This document shows positions 42,873 through 49,979 of a stretch of 64,000 nucleotides of DNA, one piece after another (the stretch's first letter is position 1; each line of letters opens with the position of its first letter). The stretch comes from Marvinbryantia formatexigens DSM 14469. GTDB taxonomy: Bacteria > Bacillota > Clostridia > Lachnospirales > Lachnospiraceae. The notes under the pieces were generated by a model, which did no database searches, was not told the origin of the DNA, and worked only from the letters and a program-made list of their open reading frames with translations. The stretch lies in contig NZ_CP102268.1 of assembly GCF_025148285.1 (NCBI RefSeq), positions 1,178,001-1,242,000 of the forward strand, read 5' to 3'. A program made the position numbers and the translations under genes.

Positions 42873-44282
42873 ATGGCGACCACACGGCTCATGCCGCTGC
42901 ATGTCGGTAAAGGCCGGGATGTTTCCACGGCGATTGCAGACATCATTGACTACGTAGAGAATCCGCAGAAAACCGATTTTGGAAAATTCATTTATGGTTA
43001 TGAGTGTGACACCCGAACCGCCGATGCGGAGTTTCTTTTATCCAAACGGCAGTATGCGAACCTGACCGGACGTAACCGGGGCGCGGATGATGTGATTGCC
43101 TACCATCTCCGGCAGGCGTTCAAGCCCGGCGAGGTCACGCCAGAAGAAGCGAACCAGATCGGGCGGGAGCTGGCACTAAAACTGACGAAGGAAAACCATG
43201 CTTTTGTTGTCTGCACCCATGTGGATAAACACCATGTCCATAACCACATCATCATAAATTCTACCACGCTGGACTGTCAGAAAAAATTCCGCAACTTCTG
43301 GGGTTCCACCTGGGCGATCCGGCGCATGAATGACAAGCTGTGCCTGGAGCATGGGCTTTCCATTGTAGAGAATCCGAAGCCCAGCCGCAACCACTACGGC
43401 ACATGGATGGGAAGTCAGAAACAGCCTTCCCATCAGGAGCAGCTACGCTGGGCCATCGATGCTGCCCTGGAGGAAAAGCCGAAGGACTTTGAAGAACTTT
43501 TGAAGAAGCTGGAGGCGGCCGGGATCGAAGTCAACCGGGAGCGGAAGTACCTCCGTTTTCGCCTGTCACCGGAAGATAGATATACCCGGTGTGATACGCT
43601 AAAGGGCGACTATACCGAGCAGGCCATCAGAGAACGGATCGCCGGCATCCGGACGGTGAAACCGCGCCGTATCTCTCCCCAAAAGCCAGTTTCCAAAGTC
43701 GGACTGCTGGTGGACATTGAGGCGGCGGTCCGTTCCGGCAAAGGGCCGGGGTATGAACGCTGGGCGAAGGTGTTCAACTTAAAGCAGCTTTCCCAGGCGG
43801 TAATCTATCTCAAAGAGCATGGCGATATGAGCTATGAGGATTTGCAGAAAAAATCAGATGCCGCTACCGCCAGCTTCAATGCGCTGTCGGTACAGATCAA
43901 GGAACTGGAATCACAGATGGCCGCCAACGGGGAGCTGCAGAAACAGATCGTAAATTATGCCAAGACGCGGGCGGCCTATGTGGAGTACCGGAAAGCCGGG
44001 TACAGCAAAAAATTCCGTGCGGTGCATGAGACGGAAATCCTTCTGCACCAGGCGGCGAAGAAACACTTTGACGAGGTTGGGATTACAAAGCTGCCCTCCG
44101 TCAAATCTCTGCGTGAGGAATATGCCGGACTTCTGGAACAGAAACGGAAAGCCTATTCTTCTTACAAACAGGCCAGAGCCGATATGAAGGAGCTTTATAA
44201 TATCCGGGCAAATGTGGAGCATTTGCTGGACATTCCTACCGGACGGGAACCGCAGAAGGAATCGCAGAAGTCGCGGCAATAG
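42873..44282 (+). CDS. rlx: ICE relaxase/mobilization nuclease (MobP/VirD2-like)
   Basis: 469 residues. GKGRDVSTAIADIIDYVENP at the N-terminus, the three-histidine metal motif HVDKHHVHNHIIIN at about residue 116, and RMNDKLCLEHGLSIVENPK are characteristic of VirD2/MOBP-type relaxases of Firmicutes ICEs. A basic, coiled-coil C-terminus follows. It nicks oriT of the ICE and leads the strand through the VirD4/VirB4 channel. GGGGGTGATGG upstream. A hairpin-rich stretch directly downstream (44307-44440) is an oriT candidate. Confidence 0.9.
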   Translation: MATTRLMPLHVGKGRDVSTAIADIIDYVENPQKTDFGKFIYGYECDTRTADAEFLLSKRQYANLTGRNRGADDVIAYHLRQAFKPGEVTPEEANQIGRELALKLTKENHAFVVCTHVDKHHVHNHIIINSTTLDCQKKFRNFWGSTWAIRRMNDKLCLEHGLSIVENPKPSRNHYGTWMGSQKQPSHQEQLRWAIDAALEEKPKDFEELLKKLEAAGIEVNRERKYLRFRLSPEDRYTRCDTLKGDYTEQAIRERIAGIRTVKPRRISPQKPVSKVGLLVDIEAAVRSGKGPGYERWAKVFNLKQLSQAVIYLKEHGDMSYEDLQKKSDAATASFNALSVQIKELESQMAANGELQKQIVNYAKTRAAYVEYRKAGYSKKFRAVHETEILLHQAAKKHFDEVGITKLPSVKSLREEYAGLLEQKRKAYSSYKQARADMKELYNIRANVEHLLDIPTGREPQKESQKSRQ

Positions 44283-44306
44283 TTTTCCTTCTGCTTTCGG
44301 TTTTCA

Positions 44307-44440
44307 GCGTTCCAACGGAACGCGCAGCCATCACCGCAGGTGATGATCTCAGGGGTTTGGGGATATGTCACCAACAAGCATTTTGGCAGGAATACCGGAA
44401 ACGGATTCCTGCCAAAATACGCAATCTTACGGAAGATTGC
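44307..44440. other. Hairpin cluster after the relaxase: candidate oriT or transfer origin
   Basis: The 368-bp gap after the relaxase holds four perfect hairpins: GCGTTCC/GGAACGC (44307-44323), CATCACC/GGTGATG (44329-44345), ATTTTGGCAGGAAT/ATTCCTGCCAAAAT (44380-44418, with an inner CCG-GAAA-CGG tip) and GCAATCTT/AAGATTGC (44421-44440). None is followed by a T-run, so they are not plain terminators. Such clusters near a relaxase gene suggest a relaxosome binding and nicking region. Confidence 0.5.
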
Positions 44441-44497
44441 ATTGCTTGCCAGTAGTTTTAAGAGTCTTTGGCAGAGGATCTGTTTACAGTTGCCGCA

Positions 44498-44526
44498 TTG
44501 ATAAACCTTTGATAACTGCCTATAAT
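44498..44526 (+). promoter_or_regulatory. Consensus-like promoter ahead of the ABC cargo
   Basis: TTGATA (44498-44503) and TATAAT (44521-44526) are separated by exactly 17 bp. It would transcribe through the regulated promoter at 44592-44620 into the first permease. Confidence 0.7.
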
Positions 44527-44591
44527 AGAGTTATTATTTTGAACTGCTATAACAGAGAAATGCAAAAAATTAAAATTTTCCGCCCGTTGTA

Positions 44592-44620
44592 ACATTTCGC
44601 GGACATTTGGGGTTTACAAT
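44592..44620 (+). promoter_or_regulatory. Regulated promoter 1: ACATTT direct repeats and TACAAT
   Basis: ACATTTC (44592-44598) and ACATTTG (44603-44609) are 11 bp apart, and TACAAT (44615-44620) follows five bases after the second. There is no good -35 box. The same block is found at three other promoters here. Phased direct repeats in the -35 region are typical of activation by an OmpR-type regulator, here probably 47146-47838. Confidence 0.65.
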
Positions 44621-44650
44621 GGCCTTATCAAATATGGAGGTGATACAACT

Positions 44651-47059
44651 ATGACATGGCCTTTTGAGAATGACACCAGCGCCATTGTAAAAAAATTAGC
44701 AGACCGAAGCATGAAAGCGGATAAAAGACGCAATGCGTTTATTATCATAACGATTGCTTTTGCAGTTAGTTTGATGATGGTATTAGCACTATATAATCTC
44801 GGAACAGACCGTGAAAATAGGCTTTATCTGCAAGGACGCTACCAGAGCAGCTTTATTAACAGTACCAGTGCCGTCTTTGAAAAACTGGAACATAACAACC
44901 AGATTGAAGCAGTCGGCAAAGAGGCTGCAATGGGAACGAGCCGTATCAATGACTACACTTTGGATGTGTATTACAGAGATCAAAATGCACTTGAACTAAA
45001 AGGCGTTACTGACTTGCTGGGAAAAATGCCGGAGGCAGAAAATGAAATCATTGTGGAACAGTCCTATTTGGAGCATTTAGGGCTGCCGGTTCAACTGGAT
45101 CAAACCGTTACACTGGATATGCCTTTTGGAGAAAATCAGACATATCATGTTTGCGGCATTATTCAAAGCAGTAATGCGTCCCGTATTTATCAAGTCATTG
45201 TATCGGATGGCTTATATAGCCGGTATGGAAAAGCAAACTGTTACGATCTTTTGGTTCGCGTGAAAAATACCGAAAATATGGACAGCGAAACTTTGAAACT
45301 GCTGATAAACGAAATTGCGGAACAAAGCGGTGTACCTGAACAGTATGTTATGTATAGCTCTACCTACTTTGGATTGGCAGAAGAAAAATCCACGCAGGAG
45401 CTATTGGTGATTATCGGAGCAAGCAGTTTAATTGTACTGGCCTGTTCTTTGGTTATTTACAGCCTGTTCTACATTTCTGTTATCGGGAAAACACATGAAT
45501 ATGGCAGACTGCGTGTGCTGGGGGCTACATCGGTTCAGATCAAGCGTATCGTGCGAAAAGAAAGTTTTTTGTTATCCTGTGCTGCAATTCCTATCGGCGT
45601 TGTATTGGGAAGTGTTTTGGGCTATTGTTTCGTCCCGGACGGCTGGCATTGGATGACTACACTGGAATGTGCCGTTGTGATTGCCCTTGTTACAGAAATT
45701 GCCTTAAAAATTGCTGTCCATACCCCTGTAAAGAAAGCCTCTATGGTATCGCCTATTGAGGCGCTGCGAATCAATACGACTGATACACCGGCGACAGAAA
45801 AAACGCGGATCGAACATCGAAAAATCACGCCATCTTCGCTTGCCCGAATGAGCTTTGCCCGGAACAAGAAAAAAGCTATACTAACCATATTGTCTTTGGG
45901 ATTTGCCGGAGTTTTACTGATGTGTGCCGCCACCTACCTTAATTCAACTGATGTAGAAAGCATGGCAAAACAGCAATTTGCAAATGGCGACATTGTACTT
46001 TCCCTTGATCCCGCCAACACAAATGCGGAAGATCGCCCCGCCGGGATCAATGCACTTCAAACAAAAAATCCATTGGATGAAGTTTTGGAAGAAACGATTT
46101 CAGATATGGATGGCGTAAAGAATATTGAATTTATACAGGGCTGTGTTTCAAATATGGAATTTCCCACTCCTTTCAAGGATGGTAACAGCCATTTCTTTAC
46201 CCAAATTGGAATCCCCGAAAATCAGTACGAGGCCTTTTCACAAGGACTAATTGAGGGAACCGCAGACCGCCAGAAACTTATCAATGGAAAAGGAGTTATC
46301 GTTGATAATTCCGCCAAGCTGTTAAGCGACTATTATAATTACACTCCTCAAATTGGCGATATAGTCAAAGTGGAAACAGCGGATGGACAATGGGAAGAAT
46401 TTACTGTAATGGGGATTGGGAAAGCTCCTAATCTCGGTGGGGATTCAGCTTCTTTCTATTTTCCGCAGGAACTCTTACCTATGATGAAAGAAAATGTTTC
46501 CAACTTCAACATAACCTGCATTGTAGATGTGGAAAGAGATCAGCTTACAGAAGTTGAGAATAAGATTTTCCAGTTGGCGGAAAATCGTGGAGGTATAGAA
46601 GTTTTCAGTATCAGCGATATTATTACTTATCTGCAAGAGGAAATGGATAACATAAAAATGCCGTTATACGGATTGGTATTTTTCATTGCTGTTTTTGGGC
46701 TAATCAGCCTTATCAACACGCTAATGACAAACATTATATCAAGACAGCAGGAATTTGGTATTTTACAGTCTGTGGGATTGAGCAGTAAGCAATTCTCCAA
46801 AATGCTGCAAACAGAATGTTTCTATTATGTTTCTGGTACGGCTATTCTAACTTTAACGATTGGAACTTTAACAGGATTTGTACTTTGCAAAGTTTTCAAT
46901 CAGGTTGGGACATTCGGGACATTGACTTATCATTTTCCAGTTTTAGAAATAAGCATATATTTTGTAGCGCTTTTCTTCATACTGGCAGCTTACTCCGTTT
47001 TCTCTGTACGATATAGCAAAAGACATCCTGTGATCGAGCGCATTAAAACAATGGAGTAA
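44651..47059 (+). CDS. FtsX/MacB-type ABC transporter permease 1 (no adjacent ATPase)
   Basis: 802 residues: a cytoplasmic start MTWPFENDTSAIVKK, helix 1 (FIIITIAFAVSLMMVLALY), a 200-residue extracellular domain, three helices (about 251-365), helix 5 (ILTILSLGFAGVLLMCAATY), a second large extracellular domain and three final helices. This is the two-FtsX-domain layout of peptide and lipid-linked antibiotic exporters. The first ten residues are identical to those of the permeases at 49980 and 53498. It has the shared promoter but lacks the small protein and ATPase of the other cassettes, so it probably borrows their ATPase. Confidence 0.82.
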   Translation: MTWPFENDTSAIVKKLADRSMKADKRRNAFIIITIAFAVSLMMVLALYNLGTDRENRLYLQGRYQSSFINSTSAVFEKLEHNNQIEAVGKEAAMGTSRINDYTLDVYYRDQNALELKGVTDLLGKMPEAENEIIVEQSYLEHLGLPVQLDQTVTLDMPFGENQTYHVCGIIQSSNASRIYQVIVSDGLYSRYGKANCYDLLVRVKNTENMDSETLKLLINEIAEQSGVPEQYVMYSSTYFGLAEEKSTQELLVIIGASSLIVLACSLVIYSLFYISVIGKTHEYGRLRVLGATSVQIKRIVRKESFLLSCAAIPIGVVLGSVLGYCFVPDGWHWMTTLECAVVIALVTEIALKIAVHTPVKKASMVSPIEALRINTTDTPATEKTRIEHRKITPSSLARMSFARNKKKAILTILSLGFAGVLLMCAATYLNSTDVESMAKQQFANGDIVLSLDPANTNAEDRPAGINALQTKNPLDEVLEETISDMDGVKNIEFIQGCVSNMEFPTPFKDGNSHFFTQIGIPENQYEAFSQGLIEGTADRQKLINGKGVIVDNSAKLLSDYYNYTPQIGDIVKVETADGQWEEFTVMGIGKAPNLGGDSASFYFPQELLPMMKENVSNFNITCIVDVERDQLTEVENKIFQLAENRGGIEVFSISDIITYLQEEMDNIKMPLYGLVFFIAVFGLISLINTLMTNIISRQQEFGILQSVGLSSKQFSKMLQTECFYYVSGTAILTLTIGTLTGFVLCKVFNQVGTFGTLTYHFPVLEISIYFVALFFILAAYSVFSVRYSKRHPVIERIKTME

Positions 47060-47099
47060 ATTTTCCTTTATCAGAAAATTGTGTTTTCTGCAACTAAGG

Positions 47100-47117
47100 A
47101 CATTTGCCTGTTATACT
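47100..47117 (+). promoter_or_regulatory. Promoter of the two-component genes with one half-site
   Basis: TATACT (47112-47117), preceded by TG at the extended position, lies exactly five bases after ACATTTG (47100-47106), the same geometry as at the cassette promoters. The second upstream half-site is not conserved. An A/T hairpin (CAGAAAA/TTTTCTG, about 47072-47090) precedes it. Confidence 0.55.
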
Positions 47118-47145
47118 ATCTGCAAAAAGCAAAGGAAGTGAGGAT

Positions 47146-47838
47146 ATGAAGCAGATTTTAATTGTCGAGGACGACAGTTTTTTGAATAAGATGTTAGACT
47201 ATAACCTGACCGCAGACGGCTACGGCGTGACTTCTGCCCTAAATGCCAGAACCGCAGCCGACGCCATCCGCCAGCGGGAATTTGATTTAGTGCTGCTGGA
47301 CATCAACCTGCCGGACGGGAACGGTTTTGAGCTGTGCAAGCTGATAAAGCCCCAGCACCCGGACACCATCGTAATATTCCTGACCGCCAACGATCAGGAG
47401 AGCGACCAGATACGGGGCTATGAGGTGGGTGCGGTGGACTACATCACAAAGCCTTTTGTGATTGGGGCCTTGCAGCGGAAAATCAAAGCCATGTTCGCCA
47501 TGCTGGAACACCACAAACCGGCCAAGGACATTTACGACGACGGGCGGCTGTTTCTGGACTTCTCGGAGCAGACGGCTTCCTTAAATGGCAAGCCCCTGAC
47601 CCTATCCCCGATGGAGTACAAAATGCTGAACCTGTTCCGCAAAAATCCCCGGCAAGTGCTGACCCGTGGGCAGCTTTTGGAAAAGCTGTGGGATATAGAC
47701 GAAAGGTTTGTGGACGAACACACCCTGACAACCTCCATCAGCCGGATTCGCAGCAAGATCGAAGCCGACGGCGGCGCGCCCTACATCAAGACCGTTTACG
47801 GCATGGGCTATCAATGGACGGGAGGCGAGGCAAAATGA
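47146..47838 (+). CDS. OmpR/PhoB-family response regulator
   Basis: 230 residues. Receiver domain with KQILIVEDD, phosphoacceptor Asp52 in LVLLDINLPDGNG, Thr in IFLTAND and Lys in DYITKPF. A winged-helix effector domain follows (LTLSPMEYKMLNLFRKNP, then TLTTSISRIRSKIE and IKTVYGMGYQW). It is paired with the histidine kinase that starts inside its stop codon (ATGA). It is the likely activator of the promoters with phased ACATTT repeats. Start ATG 47146 has GGAAGTGAGG upstream. Confidence 0.9.
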   Translation: MKQILIVEDDSFLNKMLDYNLTADGYGVTSALNARTAADAIRQREFDLVLLDINLPDGNGFELCKLIKPQHPDTIVIFLTANDQESDQIRGYEVGAVDYITKPFVIGALQRKIKAMFAMLEHHKPAKDIYDDGRLFLDFSEQTASLNGKPLTLSPMEYKMLNLFRKNPRQVLTRGQLLEKLWDIDERFVDEHTLTTSISRIRSKIEADGGAPYIKTVYGMGYQWTGGEAK

Positions 47839-48866
47839 AGTTTCAAAACCTCTCGGTAAAGCGGCTGTTTGGCCGGGTGGCAATAGGGCTTGTCCTCTCC
47901 ATGTCCGGGATTACCATAGCCCTGTTTCTTGTGACAAAACAGATTGCGGTGCTGCTGACGGGCGGGGCGCTGCTGCTGTGCGCCCTTGTGGGGATTTTTG
48001 TACTGACGCAGGCGTTTGGAAAGCGGCTGTCGCAGTTTACCGCTGACCTGTGCCAGACTTTAGACCACATGATCGCTGGGAATGAAGCGCCCCAGCGCCC
48101 AGAGGACAGCGAAACCCAGCTTGCCAGAATCGGACACCGGCTGGCAAGGCTTTACCAGATCATGCAGGAGAACCGCCGCCGGGTGGACGAGGAACGGCAG
48201 GAGTTACAGACCCTTGTATCGGATATTTCCCATCAGGTGAAAACGCCGGTAAGCAATCTGAAAATGGCGACGGACACCCTGCTGGAAAAGCCTATGACCG
48301 AGGCGGAGCGCACCGACTTTATCCGGGGAATCCGCAGCCAGACGGATAAGCTGGACTTTCTCTTTCAGGCCCTTGTGAAAACCTCCCGTCTGGAAACAGG
48401 CGTGATCCAGTTGGACAAGAAGCTGAGCCGCCTCTTTGATACCGTGGCGCAGGCCATGAGTGGGATCGTGTATGCAGCGGAGAAAAAGGAAATCGCCGTG
48501 TCTGTGGACTGCCCGGAGGATTTGACCGTTTCCCATGACAGCAAGTGGACATCCGAAGCCCTCTTTAACTTGTTGGACAATGCGGTGAAGTACACCCCGG
48601 CGGGCGGGAAAATCGCTGTGTCGGTGGTGCTGTGGGAAATGTATGTGGAGATCAAAGTGACCGACACCGGCAAGGGCATTTCCGAAAGCAATCAGGCTGC
48701 CATCTTCCGGCGCTTCTATCGTGAGGAAGAAGTACACGAACAGCAGGGCGTGGGCATTGGCCTGTATCTGGCCCGCGAGATTGTAACGCGGCAGGGCGGC
48801 TATATCAAAGTGGTTTCGGAGCCGGGCAAGGGTTCAGAATTTTCCATTATGCTGCCTACAAAATAG
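47835..48866 (+). CDS. Intramembrane-sensing histidine kinase
   Basis: 343 residues. Two membrane helices (about residues 14-33 and 38-59) are separated by only four or five residues, so there is almost no outside domain. A dimerisation helix carries His133 in DISHQVKTPVS, and the ATPase domain has NLLDNAVKYTP, DTGKGIS and GVGIGLYLAREIV. Kinases of this build (BceS-like) usually sense flux through a partner ABC transporter rather than binding peptide themselves, which fits the permeases on both sides. Confidence 0.88.
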   Translation: MKFQNLSVKRLFGRVAIGLVLSMSGITIALFLVTKQIAVLLTGGALLLCALVGIFVLTQAFGKRLSQFTADLCQTLDHMIAGNEAPQRPEDSETQLARIGHRLARLYQIMQENRRRVDEERQELQTLVSDISHQVKTPVSNLKMATDTLLEKPMTEAERTDFIRGIRSQTDKLDFLFQALVKTSRLETGVIQLDKKLSRLFDTVAQAMSGIVYAAEKKEIAVSVDCPEDLTVSHDSKWTSEALFNLLDNAVKYTPAGGKIAVSVVLWEMYVEIKVTDTGKGISESNQAAIFRRFYREEEVHEQQGVGIGLYLAREIVTRQGGYIKVVSEPGKGSEFSIMLPTK

Positions 48867-48869
48867 AAC

Positions 48870-48911
48870 GCGGCGGACGGCCATTTCCGGCTGCCCGCCG
48901 TAAATTTTTTT
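48870..48911 (+). terminator. Terminator after the histidine kinase
   Basis: CGGCGG-CGGCC pairs with GGCTGCCCGCCG around ATTTCC (48870-48900), followed by TAAATTTTTTTT. Directly after it the regulated promoter of the next cassette begins. Confidence 0.75.
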
Positions 48912-49001
48912 GAAATGTCCGAGCGTTGTAACATTTCACCCCGATTTTCAATGAAATTTTTTGGCCGCTGTAACATTTCGCGGACATTTGGGTTTTACAA
49001 T
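48912..49001 (+). promoter_or_regulatory. Regulated promoter 2
   Basis: An upstream inverted pair GAAATGT (48912-48918) and ACATTTC (48931-48937), then the phased direct repeat ACATTTC (48973-48979) and ACATTTG (48984-48990) and TACAAT (48996-49001). The spacing is identical to promoters 1, 3 and 4; the upstream inverted pair is shared by 2, 3 and 4. Confidence 0.7.
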
Positions 49002-49033
49002 GACCTTATCAACAAAAGTGAGGAGGCGACGCA

Positions 49034-49294
49034 ATGGAACTGACCCCTACCTTGATTTTGAATTTGGCGCTGCTGATCGTCCCGCCCGTTACCCTTGTGC
49101 TGGTGTTCCGGCAATGGCTGGCCCGGCACATCCGCTGGACAGTTGCCTTGACTGCCCTCTGGGATGTTCTCCTGTTTTGGGATGAACTGTTTTACTATGA
49201 GAGCTTCGGCCTGTTCGCTGTGCTGATTCTGGTACAGTTGGCGGCCACCGGCGCAGCAGCGTTCCGCTTTTACAACAAACAAAGAAAGGATTGA
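49034..49294 (+). CDS. Small membrane protein of the ABC cassette, copy 1
   Basis: 86 residues with three hydrophobic stretches (LILNLALLIVPPVTLVLVF, then WTVALTALWDVLLFW and FGLFAVLILVQLAATGAAAF) and charged WDELFYYE between the second and third. I do not recognise the family. GAGGAGG is at the correct spacing. It is the first gene of the cassette and its end lies next to the ATPase start, so it is made with the transporter; it may be a stability or sensing subunit. Two further near-identical copies are at 52552 and 56106. Confidence 0.75.
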   Translation: MELTPTLILNLALLIVPPVTLVLVFRQWLARHIRWTVALTALWDVLLFWDELFYYESFGLFAVLILVQLAATGAAAFRFYNKQRKD

Positions 49295-49299
49295 ATTTT

Positions 49300-49965
49300 A
49301 TGAGCATTTTACAGACTATCGACCTGAAAAAGTATTACGGTACAGAGCCGAACATTACCCGCGCCCTTGACGGCGTGAACTTCTCCGTAAATGACGGCGA
49401 ATTTGTGGCCGTTGTGGGAACCTCCGGCAGCGGCAAGTCTACCCTGCTTCACATGATGGGCGGGCTGGACACCCCTACTTCCGGCAATGTGATTGTCCGG
49501 GACAAAGAGCTGTCGAAAATGAACGACGAACAGCTCACCATCTTCCGCCGCCGCAACATCGGCTTTATCTTCCAGAACTATAACCTTGTTCCGATCCTGA
49601 ATGTGTATGAGAACATTGTCCTGCCGGTGGAGCTGGACGGGGACACGGTGGATCAGAAGTTTTTGGACGAGATCGTTTACCTGCTGGGGCTGGAAGATAA
49701 ACTGAAAAATATGCCGAACAATCTTTCCGGCGGACAGCAGCAGCGTGTGGCGATTGCCCGCGCCCTGATTACCAAACCGGCTATCGTGCTGGCCGACGAA
49801 CCGACCGGCAACCTTGACAGCAAGACCAGTGCCGAGGTGCTGGGGCTTATCAAGCGCACCAGTGCGGAGTTCCGGCAAACTGTCGTGATGATTACCCACA
49901 ACAACGACATTGCCCGCCTTGCAGATCGGATTGTCCGCATTGAGGACGGCAAGATTGTGGAGTAA
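49300..49965 (+). CDS. ABC transporter ATPase (MacB/LolD/BceA type), copy 1
   Basis: 221 residues. Walker A VVGTSGSGKSTLLHMM, Q-loop region IGFIFQNYNLVP, signature LSGGQQQRVAIARAL, Walker B and D-loop VLADEPTGNLDSKTS, H-loop MITHNND. This subclass pairs with FtsX-fold permeases. ATG 49300 is chosen for its AAAGGATT spacing; an in-frame TTG at 49291 is also possible. It differs from copy 2 (52818) at about three residues only. The permease follows after 14 bases with its own GGAGG. Confidence 0.92.
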   Translation: MSILQTIDLKKYYGTEPNITRALDGVNFSVNDGEFVAVVGTSGSGKSTLLHMMGGLDTPTSGNVIVRDKELSKMNDEQLTIFRRRNIGFIFQNYNLVPILNVYENIVLPVELDGDTVDQKFLDEIVYLLGLEDKLKNMPNNLSGGQQQRVAIARALITKPAIVLADEPTGNLDSKTSAEVLGLIKRTSAEFRQTVVMITHNNDIARLADRIVRIEDGKIVE

Positions 49966-49979
49966 GGAGGTGGCAGGCT

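Noticed and set aside
48912..48937. GAAATGT/ACATTTC as a terminator stem
   Set aside because: The arms are only 7 bp, AT-rich and without a T-run, and they recur upstream of promoters; a regulator site fits better.
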